Of a stretch of 64,000 nt of DNA, positions 33,622 to 45,377 are shown piece after piece. This DNA comes from Dipteronia dyeriana (Eukaryota; Streptophyta; Magnoliopsida; Sapindales; Sapindaceae), in assembly GCA_032871835.1 (NCBI GenBank), contig CM065297.1, positions 2,730,501-2,794,500 of the forward strand, in the 5' to 3' direction. The notes below the pieces were generated by a model. That model was not told the DNA's origin. It saw only the letters and a program-made list of their open reading frames with translations, and did not search any database. Each line of letters begins with the position of its first letter. Positions within the stretch are counted from its first letter, which is position 1. Made by a program: the position numbers and the translations under genes.

Positions 33622-36600
33622 TCAAGGGTAGAATTTTCTTAAGTGATCTGCATTCCAAGTATAATCGATGAGTCAGCCATTCATATCCTCGAGTTTGTAT
33701 GCCCCATTACGGATCACCATTTTTACTAGGTATATTCCTTCCCAGTTGGGCCTTAGGACCCCGTCTAACCTCTTCCTGGTATTCAACGTTACTTTCCTGA
33801 GAACTAGGTCCCCTTCTTTGAAGTTTCGGGTCTTTTCCCTCCTGTTGAAATACCTAGCAATCCTGCTCTGGTAGACTGCTACCTTCTCAACTATTCAATC
33901 TTGTTTCTCTTCCAGGGGTCCAATCTAACTCGGAGCTTACTTTCATTGCTTCCTGGTTCAAACTGTTGGACTCTAAAGAAGGTCAATTTGTGCTCGAAAG
34001 GTAGAACTGCTTCAACCCCGAAGGCTAACGAGTAGGGCGTTTCCCCGGTAGTTGTTCTCCTTGTAGTCCAGTAAGCCTAGAGGACCTCGGGAAGCTCTTC
34101 TGCCCATCTGCCTTTCTTCTACTGTAGTTTTTTCTTCAACAACTTCTTAATGATTTTGTTCATGGATTCCACCAGACCGTTGGTCTAGGGGTGGGCTACC
34201 AAAGCAAACCGAAGGTCGATTCCCAAGCCTTCGTAAAAATCTTTGAATCGACCATTATCGAATTGTTCTCCGAGGTCAGCTATAATGGAAAGAGGGGTTC
34301 CAAAACTGCAAACTACATTAGTCTTGATGAACCTTGTTATATTTTCTTCTGATATCGGAGAGCGGTTCGGCTTCGACCCATCTTGTGAAAAAATCAATTA
34401 CCACGATAGCATGCTTGGCCTGACCCGGAGCGGTAGAAAGTGGTCTTATCAAGTCGACTCCCCACATAGCAAAGGGGTATGGCGAGCTAAGGGACGACAA
34501 CCGCTCTGGAGGGAAGTGACTCAAATTTACGGCCTTCTGGCATGCCTCTCAGGCTTGCATAAAGTTTTTCATGTCTATATGGATGGTTGGCCAATAATAT
34601 CCCATGCTGAGAACCTGATATGCCAAAGCCTCCCCACCAATGTGGTTCCCGCATTCCCCTGAGTGAACCTCTCTCAAAGCCCACTTGGCGTCTTCAGGGT
34701 GTAGATATCGAAGCAGGGGAAGGGATCTTCCCCTCCGGTATAGATTCCCATCCACTAATAAATATCGGACCGAGAGCCTTTTTACTCTCCTAGCTTGATC
34801 GAGCTCCCCGAGAAGTTTCCCATCCCATAGATATTTCACTATTGGATCCATCCAGAACGGTTGTCGATCCAATGTATAAGCTTCCTTACCTGTCATCGTG
34901 CTAGGTATAGGGAAGGTCTGGCCACCAAATGCAGCTATCTTGGCAAGTACGTCAGCTCGATGATTCAGTTGTCGAGGTATCTGCTTGCACGATGATTCAG
35001 TTGACGAGGTATCTGCTCGATTTTGAATCCTTTAAATCTGCTATTGAGTTGTTGAACCAATTTAAGGTAAGCGATCATATTATCCCCTTTTGCCTGATAA
35101 TCCCTGGAGACTTGGTCGACCATGAGCGAAGAGTCGGTCTTAACATTCAGGTAATCAACCCCGAGCTCTATGGCTGCCCTTATTCCCGCTAGAAGGGCTT
35201 CGTACTCTGCCTCATTGTTCGTGACTTTAAATTCAAATCTAAAACAATGGCAACACTCAGTTCCTTCTGGGTAGATAAGGACTATGCCCGCTCCTCCCCC
35301 AGCTTACCTGGAAGCTCCATTTATGTAGAAGGTCCACTACTCGTAACCTTCCAGCCAGTTGTCAGATTCTGGAATCCTCTCAGGGGTTACATCTGTTACA
35401 ATGGGGGTTGCTTGGCCTAAAGGTATTAAGAGCTCTGCTACAAAGTCTGCTATTGCCTGAGCTTTTATTGCGGTCCTAGGTTTGTACCTTAAATCAAACT
35501 GGGTAAGCTCCAGGACCCATAAAACCAGCCTTCCGAAAACATCCGGCCTTTGTAAGAATTAATGAAGGGGTTGGTCCGTCACCACTGCTATTGAATGAGC
35601 ATGGAAGTAGGGACGAAGCTTCCTTGCCGAGGTCACCAAGGCATAAACGAGCTTCTCCAATAGGGTATAGTTCTTTTTGGGCTTGGTTAGATCGTGACTT
35701 ACGTAGTAGATAGGTCGCTCGACCCTATCCTAACATTCATTGACCAAGGCCCTACTTACGGCTATTTTTGAAACAGCCAAGTATATTTGAAGCTCTTCTC
35801 CAAGACTTGGCTAAACCAGCAGTGGAGGGGTTGATAGGTATTTTTTCAATGCTTGAAAAGCTTGTTCGCTCTCCTGATCCCACTTCATGTTTCTTCCCTG
35901 CTTGATGGCTTTGAAGAACGGTAGACACTTATCGGTAGACACTTATCGGTAGACCCAGAGATGAACCTATTGAGTGCTGCTACCTGTCCGGTCAAGGCTT
36001 GAACCTGTTTAAGAGACGTGGGGGATTCTAGATCTAGGATAGCCATGATCTTGTCTGGGTTAGCCTCTATGCCTCTCTCATAGACCATGAAGCCCAGAAA
36101 TTTCCCCGTAGTTACCCCAAAAGCGCATTTAGAAGGGTCCAACCTCATCTGGTTCTCCCTTAGGAACATGAAGGTTCTACGAAGGTCGCCTAAATGACCT
36201 TTCGAGGTTGAAGAATTGGTGATCATTTCATCGATATAGACCTCCATTGACCCTTCCGATTTTAGGCTTGAACAACCGATTGACTAGCAGCTGATAAGTA
36301 GCTCCAGCGTTCTTGAGCCCGAAAGGCATCACCTTGTAGCAGTACAAACCTTGCGCTGTGATGAAAGTGGTATTTTCCTTGTTCGCGGGGTGCATCATAA
36401 TTTGATTGTACCCTGAAAATGCGTCTATGAAGCTCAGAAGCTTGTTTCCAGAAGTAAAATCGACCAACTGATCAATTTTTGGTATAGGGAAGCTGTTCTT
36501 CGGGCATGCCCGGTTGAGTTCGGTGTAATCTACACACATACGCCACTTTCCATTTACCTTTGTGACCATGACCATATTGGCGATCCACTCGGGATAACGT

Positions 36601-36955
36601 GTTTCTTGAATGAAGCCCGCCCAGGTCAGTTTGTCCACCTCTTCCTGAATCGCAACATTTTTTTCAGTGTTAAAGTGGTGCCTTTTTTGTTTAATGGGTT
36701 TGAAGGTCGGATCCACTGCCAATCGATGAGCAGCTAATGTCATCGGGATCCCTGGCATCTCAGCATGACTCCAAGCAAAAATATCGTTGAACTCTGTGAG
36801 GAGCCTGATCAAGCCCTCTTCCACTCCCGGCTCAAGGGTGGCTCTGATTTTGATGACCTTCAAGGGATCGCCCACTCGGACAGAAATCTCTTCTAACTTA
36901 TCCACTGGATGACCGTTGGCCCATTCCCTTCTCTGTTCCTCCATGTCGAGCATTA
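33622..36955 (-). pseudogene. pol: Tat element 2 pol: RT, RNase H, second RNase H, integrase
   Basis: On the minus strand an open stretch 36953-36228 covers the protease-RT linker and RT (MCVDYTELNRACPK near 36540, FPIPKIDQLVDF near 36490, VMPFGLKNAGATYQ near 36335). The catalytic motif at about 36238-36224 reads YIDEM, so the second aspartate is replaced by glutamate. RNase H follows to about 35500, the second RNase H lies at about 35290-34940, and integrase runs from about 34700 to the TCA (TGA on the minus strand) at 33622-33624. WGVDLIRPL is near 34460 and LGEQFDNGRF near 34260. The first bases join directly to Sirevirus 3 near 36955, so protease is lost. Confidence 0.88.
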
Positions 36956-37075
36956 TGAGTTCAAAGCTATATAACCAAGTTCATATTAGTACATGGAGTA
37001 TTCAAAGCTAGCAAGCAATAATTCTCAACACAATTGATATATAGCCTCAAAGCTATCTCACATGTGCTTCTTATT

Positions 37076-39102
37076 TTAGTGATAAGTGCACTCACCCTTG
37101 AACCACTTGTTCTTGGGTCTACCTACACAAACATTTCTAATATCATCCTTGACAACAATGTTAAATCTAGAGTAAAGTCCTTCAATGACTTGATTAAAAA
37201 GAATATCATTAACACACTCTTCCTTAAAATTATCAACACAAACTTTGTCAAGTTGAACAAGATTAGTATTTTTTCTACTCCACAACTTCTTCTCATGCTT
37301 AACAATATTATCATGTTTCTCAACTTTCAAAACCTTAGCATGTTCAAGTTGAAGTTTAATCTCCTTATCCCTAAATTCATTTCCTAATTTGCATTTTTCA
37401 ATATATTTATAACACATATGCTTAATGTGACCTATTGTGTTGCAATAATGGCAAATTGGAATAAAAGATGAGATTGTACCTTTTGGAGTTGAACTGGCTT
37501 CACTAGGAGTTCGCAAAGATACCTTGTTCGCCAACTTCTTCTTGGCTTTAGATCTTCTCTTCTTGTGTGGTTTCTTATCAATGATGACTTCATCAAAGTG
37601 TGTAGGAAGTGATGCTGCCAAGAGCTCCTCTTCAACTACCAAGTCGTCTTCACCACTATGAGAGTTAACAAGATTCCTAACACTAGACACACTAACCGAA
37701 TCATTTACTAAGTCTTTGATAGCCTCCTTAGCCGTGTCTATCTCTTCCATCAATTCTTGTTCTCTCTTCTTCAAAGAAGATATCACATTATCCTTCTCAG
37801 GGTTTATCTTTTCAAGTTCTCTAAACTTCTTCACAATATCACATTTTTCACCAAGAAGTCTACGAGTAACAACCACAAACTCATCTAGTTGCTTCTTGAT
37901 CAAATCATCCTTCTCAACTACTTCTCTTTGAGCATTATCTCTAGCTTCTTCAAGCTTTTCTATCTTTTTCAACAACTCAAGATTAGTAGGAATGGAACTA
38001 GAGCTTCCATGATAATTTGCATCAAAGTTCTTGTTCAAAGATATTGTACCATCAACATCTAGTGGAGAATGAGAAGCCGTTAGAGCTCCAAAGTTTCTCA
38101 CCAACTCTTCATCACTTGAAGACTCACTACTAGAGCTCTCATTGTCACTAGAATTATCATCACTCCAAGTAGCCGCCAACACTTTGCCTTTCTTGTCTTT
38201 CTTAGATGGCTTCTTGGTGCACTCACTAGAAAAGTGACCAAAACCATGACAATTATAGCATTGAACCTCTTTCTTGTTTATGGCTTGACTATTCTTCTCA
38301 ATCCTTGGAGATGATGTTCTCTTGACTCTTTTTTCCTTAAAAGACTTGCCTCTAGGCATGGCATTCTACTTTAGTAACTTCTTGAACCTTCTAACCAAAA
38401 GTGTCATCTCTTCATTTTCATCATCACTCTCCTCCTCAATTGCATTGAGAGCGATTCTCTTACTTTTAATCTTTGGCTTCAAGCACATCTCATAAGTTTG
38501 GAGAGACCCAAGCAACTCATCGATATTCATACTATCCACATCCTTGCTTTCCTCAATGGCCGTCACCTAAGGATTTTCCAATTTAAACGCTCTTTTGAGA
38601 TAGGTACTCCAAGTGCTTGACATTGGTTAGCTATGTTAAGAAGCCTTAATTGAAAGTCTTTGAACTTTTCTTCTTCACTCATACTTAAACCTTCAAATTG
38701 TGATGCCAACATTTGAAGCCTCGATTTCTTCGCCGCTAAGGTTTCTTCATTAGTAACTTGGAGAGTATCCCAAGTTTCCTTTGCGGATTCAAGACTTTGA
38801 ATGTAGGAGAATTGATGCCCATCAACTCCTCCAAAGATGGCATTCATAGCACGATGGTGCCATTTAGCAACCTCAAACTCATTCGTTTTCCATTCACTCA
38901 TTGGCTTGAGTATCATGGTTCCATCCTCTTGAACCTTGGTAGGAGGACTATAACCTTCTTCCACTACCATCCAAGCTCTTTCATCAACAGAGCGGATGTA
39001 GGCTTTCATCCTCAACTTCCAATACACGTAGTTAGTACCACGAAGTGATGGTGGCCTAGTATTTGAGGCTCCTTCCGCCATTACATCATCTTGTAAACCC
39101 AT
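37076..39102 (-). pseudogene. gag: Sirevirus 3 gag, long and nearly intact, two zinc knuckles
   Basis: The ATG at 39102 opens a 179-codon frame (TRPPSLRGTNYVYWKLRMKAY; WHHRAMNAIFGGVD) ended by a stop at 38563-38565. A second stretch at 38566-38366 ends in a stop, and then 427 codons run open from 38359 to 37076. Zinc knuckle 1 (CYNCHGFGHFSSEC) is near 38260-38220 and zinc knuckle 2 (CHYCNTIGHIKHMC) near 37460-37410. Between them is a long charged coiled-coil spacer with serine/acidic runs. Only about two stops separate it from a full gag of about 670 codons. It belongs to the same family type as 11-1951 but is clearly diverged. Confidence 0.85.
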
Positions 39103-39172
39103 GACTTCAAACGCCTTGCAAAAACCGTGAATATATCACCCCAGACTCACACTAAGTGCAATCTAGTGTCCT

Positions 39173-39184
39173 GCTCTGATACCA
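39173..39184 (-). promoter_or_regulatory. Primer-binding site of Sirevirus 3 (iMet tRNA type)
   Basis: The minus strand reads TGGTATCAGAGC two bases inside the LTR end, the standard plant Copia site complementary to initiator methionine tRNA. Confidence 0.92.
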
Positions 39185-39589
39185 ATTGAAAATACAATCA
39201 CGGTTAAATGCTCAAGACTAACCTAGAAGGGGTAGATTGCTTGTATCACAATATATATATTAATTAAAGACAATTAATCAATATATAAACACAAGTAAAG
39301 TGTGATACAAACAAGTAATTGTAACACATACACAATCTATATTATAGAAAGGAAGTCAACATACATAAAGAGTTCTATCCACAATACAAATGCTAAAGAG
39401 ATAGGGATAGAGAAAAGTTGACACAAGATATAACGTGGTAAACCTCCGAAGAGGAAACATCCATGGGCTAGCAGCCACCGGCAAACAAAATCCACTAGTA
39501 GATAAGACAAGTACAATCTCTCAAGTGACCTCTTTACCTAAAAACTACCCTCTTATCCTACTCTAGAAGTTATCGCCCTATGCTCAACA

Positions 39590-39890
39590 ATCCGAGGTCT
39601 CACACCTCCTGTCAAGACTTCCTCGCTCACCTTATCCGGATCCTCACGACTCAAGGCAAGACTTCTTGCTCAACTAAGTCCTCACAACTCTAGTCAAGAT
39701 TTCCTCGCTCACCTATCCGAGTGCTCCCAACTCTAGCAAGACTTCTTACTCGACTATCTGGATCCTCACGACCCTAGCCAAGACTTCCTTGCTCGACAAT
39801 CCAAGGCCTCACACCTCTTGCCAAGACTTCTTGCTCAACACTGTAGGTCTCACACCTATTGTCAAGACTTCCTTCTCACAAGGCATCTAG
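39590..39890. repeat. Minisatellite of about 46-bp units in Sirevirus 3 LTR
   Basis: Degenerate copies carry CAAGACTTC, CTCGCTCA and CTCACACCTC cores; this is the opposite-strand counterpart of 15015-15310. Confidence 0.8.
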
Positions 39891-40806
39891 GTGACCATGA
39901 ATGCAAAATGTAAATAAGCAACATAGAATGCTATGATCAACACATCCTATGGAAAATACTAGACATGAGCATGAATGCACAAATCACATATAGTCTAGTT
40001 AATCATGCATGTGTAATCAATCTAGATTATGTAAGATATGTTAAATATTAATCAAAACCTAGATACATGCATAGATCTAAACTTGAATCACAAAATATGT
40101 TCAATAAATCACAAGATCAAGTTTAAATCACATAAACCTAAAACATGCTAAAATCATATGACAAAGTCAATTAGATTTAAGCTAAAGTTCTAAAGCATAT
40201 TCTTAATCATAGATTCAACAAATCACATTAATAGCTCAAAAGAACATAATCACATGTATTATGTGAGAATTTCGGCCAAGAGAGCCTAATACATGTGAGG
40301 AACTATTTTTCACAAAATCAATCAATCAAAGATCATAAAATAGTCCTAGAATAAAAGCTAGCACAATACAATTCCAAACATGTGAAACATAGGTAAAATC
40401 AAAACCTAACTCAACATGAATGATTTCAATTCAAACTCAACCTAGCTTTGTAAGAGTTCAAAACTCAAATCAAAACACTCACAATATACAAATATATGTT
40501 GAAGAAGAAAACCCAAGGCAATTGACCAAGTTTTAAGAGAAAACTTTGAGAGAATATCAATACCTTAGTTGATTTAGGCGCAGTCCCGTTTTTGTATGAT
40601 TAGACACTAAAAACAGCAGCAAAACTTACTCAAACCTTCAGATAAAAGATGGAGAAAGAATAGATGAACACTCTCATTTTTGAATCACTCAAATCGGATT
40701 TCAAATGAAAAGGTTATGGTGTTTGGTAGGTGAGAAAATTTAGAGAGAAAATTTCTGCACACTTGTTTTAAATTTCTTCTTAGAATAAAATGTGAGAGGG
40801 AAAGAG

Positions 40807-40814
40807 TTTATAAA
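40807..40814 (-). promoter_or_regulatory. Candidate TATA box of Sirevirus 3 LTR
   Basis: TTTATAAA in a pyrimidine-rich context, about 110 bp downstream (in element sense) of the hairpin at 40923-40949. The corresponding site in Sirevirus 2 reads TTTATAAT near 9829. Confidence 0.45.
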
Positions 40815-40922
40815 GGAGAGGGAAACTTGGACATGTGAAATGACCAAGAGGGGCAAGAAGTAGCCAAGCAAGATTGCTGTCCAAGATGGCATGTGGGCAT
40901 CTCGGGGCAGCAAACCTTCTGC

Positions 40923-40949
40923 CCCGAGATGGCCACACGCCATCTCGGG
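40923..40949. promoter_or_regulatory. Perfect hairpin in Sirevirus 3 LTR
   Basis: CCCGAGATGGC, a 5-base loop and GCCATCTCGGG; same stem and position as 13944-13970. Confidence 0.75.
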
Positions 40950-41722
40950 AAAGAAGTCCTTGCTTGCTTCTTTCTCTTACGACCTTCCTTCTCGTTCTTC
41001 AACCGTTCTCCTACCTCCGAACTCGGAATTTGAATCCGTTTGAGGATTACAAACCATAACTCTCACACGGACATGGATATATAAGATAATTAACCCAAAA
41101 AATAATACTTCAACTCAATATATGAATACGAAGATAATGTATGCAACATGAGTTGAAAGTGTAGTATCTTTTGACTTAGAATTTGAAATCAATAGTATGA
41201 GAAACCGAAATGACTGGAACTTAATCAATAATGATTTAAGACTAAATCCAAGTTCAATATCCATATTACACAAACATATACACATACAAACACAATTCAC
41301 ACTAGAATGCAAACTACATAGAGATAGTTTCCAATCATGCATTTTCCAAAACATGTTATTTTCAAACCAATGCATGAGCATTCATCTTCAATGCGTGTGA
41401 ATGTGTTATACATGGTGTACAACGATGCAGGGACACATTTGAATGAATTGTATGTGTGTGCCTATAATGGTGCACAACGATGCAGGGACACATATGAATG
41501 AATTGTGTGTGTGTGCCTAAGTCTTATAAGAGAAAGATAAGGTCTTAGTATACCTTTATAGAATCAAATTGCATCCTTTCTCTTTGAAGACTTAGAACTT
41601 GCTTTGACTTGCTGTTTCTTCTTCCTTAAAGCTTGAATCATCATGAATTTAAACAACTAAATCATTACAAGTAAATATTATTTTGATATGGAATTAATGC
41701 CAACACAAACCAAAACCTAACA

Positions 41723-41909
41723 CCGCCGCTTGTTGGTCAAGCTCGACCCGATTTCCCAGAGGGGGATCCAGAGCCCGCACAATGGCTGGCTGGGCTGGAA
41801 CCTAGCTACGGAGCCCAGATTTCCTCCCTTTCTTTGAGACATTTCATATAGACGCAGCATAAGGTTATCCCGATAAGCCCGGCTATCCTTACGAGGAGCA
41901 GAGCTTCAT
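41723..41909 (-). pseudogene. gag: Tat element 2 gag N-terminal fragment
   Basis: An ATG at 41909 on the minus strand lies 75 bp inside the LTR, as for the gag at 17726. About 187 bp remain, with stops; the later part includes a RALDPPLGN-like stretch and ELDQQA. Sirevirus 3 cuts it at 41722. Confidence 0.6.
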
Positions 41910-41960
41910 GATTCCTCTAAAATAACAAACTTTTGAATATAAAGATGGTGGTGTGAGAGT

Positions 41961-41981
41961 TCCCTACATACGGTGCTAGAA
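41961..41981 (-). promoter_or_regulatory. Primer-binding site of Tat element 2
   Basis: The minus strand reads TCTAGCACCGTATGTAGGGAA beside the LTR edge at 41984, matching the site at 17778-17796 with few changes. Confidence 0.6.
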
Positions 41982-41983
41982 AG

Positions 41984-43271
41984 TGTTAACGGGAAATTTA
42001 CTCAGGATGAGAAATTTCTACTAACACCCTCGAGAACACTACCACGGAAGTGGTGGCCGGGGTCGGTACCATTGATATCTGACCTGTTTTAGAGGTAAAT
42101 GAGAGGCTGGATTGCAAGGATACAAATGGGATCTTCTATTACTGATTACTTGCTTCGATATACAGATTACTCTCTCATATGCTCACAGTCTCTCTAGGAT
42201 CTAGGAAGGTGGCAACTTTGTGCTTATCGAATAGTGGAAACAAAGGCGACCGTGTTCTGAATACAGAATTTAGGTTTTCCCCTCTTCTTTTCTTTTCTTT
42301 TCTTTTCTTTTCTTTTCTTTTCTTCTATCTGTCGTTCTTCTTCTGTTTTTTGCCTACTTCTGTTTTTCTATCTTTTTTTCATATCTCCCCATTCTGTGTC
42401 ATGCTTGGCCCTATTTATGTCTGGTCCAAGTAGATTTGAATTCGCTGATATCCTGCCACGATCCTACGAATCCGTTTTCTCCTTATCGGGCGGGATCCTT
42501 TATTTAAAAGTTGTTTGACCCTGAATAAATAGCAGAAACGATGATATTGTTAACGAAAATGAGTTTGTTTTCTTTTAGGAATCAAACTCTTGACTCATAC
42601 GCATACAGATTTAATGTTGGTTATCACATAGATATGATCTTGTATGTTATCGCGGCATGGTTTTTTTATGGAGGTCATCGAGCTAGCTGCCTGTCGTCTC
42701 ATAGAGCGAGGTAGATCCATGCTTCGACTTTGTTCTTAGAAGCTTGGTATGGATTTTCCCTGACCCTTGGGAGCTTGAGGTGTCCCTGTAGACATTCCTA
42801 GGAAGTAGTCGGGGTAGTGTAGATTTAGGCGTGATTCCTCTTTCATGCCCTGCAGGGACAGCGGGCTTCTGGAAAGGTTGGTGGGCTTCTGTCTAAGACT
42901 ACTGTGAAGTTTGTCCTCAGAAAGTCTTAACCCGAAGGGGGCCTACTTTGCTTGTCGGGCTTCTTTCGAATGTCTCTTGAGCTTGGAGACCCCTCCTGGC
43001 TTTCACGGGGTGGTTGAAGAGCTCGATCTCAGGAACTGAGGTTTCCCGATAGTTGGCCTGGAGAAGCCCAGGTTCCAATGTTCATGTGGGGCTAGTCTTG
43101 GTCATGCCTAGCTTGCTTTCAGATAGTTTTAAAGCCGGGCTGGGCTTCTATGCTCCTGTGGGGTAGCTTTATGGTCTAGCCTGGTTTCATGAACGTCGAT
43201 TATGAGTTTTGACTTGTGGTGGGAAAGTGAAAAATTTCTCTTTGACCCCTGGTCAAATTTTACTATTAACA
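41984..43271 (-). repeat. 5' LTR of Tat element 2
   Basis: The plus reading is TGTTAACGGGAAATTTAC...TTTTACTATTAACA, 1288 bp. It matches 28276-29530 apart from scattered changes and an expanded TTTTC run (42284-42325). It is flanked on the right by CCTAG. Confidence 0.92.
42284..42325. repeat. (TTTTC)n microsatellite in LTR
   Basis: About eight TTTTC units. The partner LTR has only about two at 28575-28590, so this is a replication-slippage difference between the LTRs. Confidence 0.85.
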
Positions 43272-43380
43272 CCTAGCAAAAATGGTGATCCGTAATGGGG
43301 CATACAAGCTCGAAGACATGAATGGTCGACTCATCGATCATACTTGGAATGCAGATCACTTAAGGAAATTCTACCCTTGA
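43272..43380 (+). pseudogene. pol: Tat element 3 pol, C-terminal end (right of element 2)
   Basis: It continues the integrase C-terminus of 24556-28275 after the second CCTAG copy: NGAYKLEDMNGRLIDHT near 43290-43345, ending FYP with TGA at 43378-43380. The frame joins correctly if one CCTAG copy is counted. The same ending is found in element 2 at 33622. Confidence 0.88.
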
Positions 43381-43488
43381 ACAGGGGACTCATGAGCAGG
43401 CTGCTTCCACCTAGTTTTTAATCTTTGGCAATAATGTACTCCATCCCTTTTATCAATAAAGCATGTTTTCTTGTTTTCTCCATCTTTG

Positions 43489-44385
43489 AAAGTTCCCTAA
43501 AAACGTGTGTCTAAACCTAGAGGGGTGGGGGTGAATAGGTTTTAATCAAGCCAATTACCAATTTTTCTTGATTAGTCAATATTCAAAATTCACCCAATAA
43601 AACAAACATACAACATCAAGTATAAAGTGCGGAAATATAAATAACACTTGATGTTTACGTGGAAACCCTCCAAATGGGAAAAACCAAGGCTGGTAAGTGC
43701 GCCACACTCGATCGCAGAAATCCACTATATAAGTAAAAGGTTACACCCTTAAGTGATTCTCGGACTCTCACTCTCGACAACCTCAGGCTATGGACAGCGC
43801 CACTCACCACTCTTGGTTCAGTCCCTAGTGATATCCTCTTATACACTACTCTTGGCGTGAACCCCTTCTACTCTACCCCATTGGGCCATTTACAGTGGCA
43901 CCCGACCAATTGCTTGCCAACCCTTCCTCTGGTTGCAAGACTTGAATTGCTTATGCACTACACACTTAGTCACAAGACTTAACCTCAATGAAGAGTCAAC
44001 AACCTATGTGAATATGTAAAAATATTCTAAATGCAAATAATGCTAGGCAACAATAAATGCTTATCTAGAAATTAAAGAATGTCACTAAATGCAATTCCTA
44101 GATATCAATGTCTAAATGAATGTTCATAAAGACTTAACTAGATTTATGGCAAAGAGGCACACAATTAAGGCAATTAAGCATTCATGCAAGATGATCAAAG
44201 ACATGCATGAGAGTGTGTGTGTGTGCACTAAAAACTCTTCAGAAAAGGTTAAGCCAGTGACTTACCTTCTGAAGCTTGAGCTGGGTCTTGAGCAATGATG
44301 GCCTAAACTACCCTTACACATTAATCCTCAAATGTGGATGTCAATGAAATGAGCCAATCAAAAACTGAGGAACTTACAATCTTCA
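43489..44385. mobile_element. Unclassified 0.9-kb insertion in Tat element 3 spacer
   Basis: Element 2 (opposite strand, about 33460-33515) has the uninterrupted spacer. In element 3, CTCCATCTTTGAA and CAACTATGTTCTAC, adjacent there, are separated by about 0.9 kb. The insert has AGTTCC near its left edge and GGAACT near its right edge. It also carries CCTAGAGGGG...GGTGAATAGG, which resembles the reverse complement of the Sirevirus LTR tail. No coding sequence is seen. It could be a solo LTR or a small non-autonomous element. Confidence 0.5.
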
Positions 44386-44419
44386 ACTATGTTCTACAAT
44401 GATTTGGGTCTACGCGGAA

Positions 44420-44990
44420 AATTTGACATTATCATTCCAAGACCAGAGGTTAGCCGGGGAAGCCCCCTAGCCACTCCTGATGCCTTGGCCGGGCACTACC
44501 CGCTGCCAAGAAGGGTCTGAGTGTAAGATCATAGTTTTCATCCATATCTCGAGACCAGGAAATAGCTAGATAGCCCTCATGATGCCTTGGTCAGGCTACC
44601 ACCACCAAGAAGGGTCTGAGTGTAAGAGTATAGTTGCCATCTAGATCTCGAGACCAGGAAATAGCTAGATAGCCCTCATAAGGCCTTGGTCGGGCCACCA
44701 CCCCCAAGAAGGGTCTGTGTGTAAGAGCATAATTGTCATCCAGATCTCAAGACTATGAAATAGCTAGATAGCCCTCTTGATGCCTTGGTCAGGCTACCAC
44801 CCCCTAAAAAGGTCTGAGCTTAAGCATAATTGTCATCCAGATCTCGAAGACAACGAAATAGCTAGATAACCCTCATGATGCCTTGGTTAGGTTATCACCC
44901 CCCAAAAAGGACTCAAGTTTAAGAGCGTGGTAGCCCTCTAAACCTAAGAGAGGGATAGATAGTTCTCCTTGATACCTCATTCGGGCTATA
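44420..44990. repeat. Tandem array of about 100-bp units (Tat element 3 spacer)
   Basis: Unit starts (AAGAAGGGTCTG or a variant) lie near 44508, 44607, 44706, 44806 and 44903, spaced 97-100 bp. It is the reverse complement of the array at 32980-33470, as expected for an element in the opposite orientation. Confidence 0.88.
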
Positions 44991-45377
44991 ACCTCCTAAA
45001 GAAGATCAAGGTCTATGATCAGACAAAGGGACTGTAAACCAAAGCCACCAAGCTGTAAGTTTCTATTGAGAGTCAAACGCTCAAGCTAGCTATCTACGTT
45101 CACGATTAAGCAGTTTTCTTATCTTGTTACTTTTCCCGAGCTAAATCAGGGTGCTACAGAGGCTGAACCTATATGCAAATCAGAATTTAAACCAAGTCTA
45201 AAAGCTAAATTTCATTGATGAATTAGAGAGCCTATTCCCCGGTAAGGCTGCAGCAAACAGGGAGCCCAACCCCTAGTTCCGGGTTATAAAAAGAGAAAGA
45301 ATAACAATCAATCATGAGTAAAGATGGGGAGCCCACCCCCCTTTTCTGGGTATTTAAAACAAGTTGCAGAAAGATGG

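Larger units (their letters stand above)
36956..41722 (-). mobile_element. Sirevirus 3, 5' half only (5' LTR, primer-binding site, gag)
   Basis: The right edge is the LTR start (TGTTAGG on the minus strand) at 41722, inside the gag of Tat element 2. Reading left come the LTR, PBS, an almost whole gag and about 120 bp more, then a direct join to Tat pol near 36955. No pol or 3' LTR follows. One deletion that removed the 3' half of this Sirevirus together with Tat gag-protease explains the join. Confidence 0.85.
39187..41722 (-). repeat. 5' LTR of Sirevirus 3 (2536 bp)
   Basis: Minus-strand TGTTAGGTTTTGG...TATTTTCA, matching the 3' LTR of Sirevirus 2 over its length. It includes the 46-bp minisatellite (about 39590-39890) and the hairpin at 40923-40949. 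Together with the primer-binding site it fixes the LTR termini of this family. Confidence 0.9.
28276..43271 (-). mobile_element. Tat element 2, nearly full-length Ty3/gypsy element carrying an inserted Sirevirus
   Basis: Both LTRs (28276-29530 and 41984-43271) are present, clearly alike by eye, and flanked by perfect CCTAG duplications. Read on the minus strand the order is 5' LTR, primer-binding site, gag start, Sirevirus 3 insert, pol, tandem-repeat spacer, antisense aORF, polypurine tract, 3' LTR. It interrupts the integrase end of Tat element 3, whose reading frame continues on the other side. The loss of most of gag and protease is explained by a deletion at the inner Sirevirus edge. Confidence 0.92.

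Noticed and set aside
37034..37387. 117-codon plus-strand ORF
   Set aside because: It is the antisense shadow of the long Sirevirus 3 gag frame.
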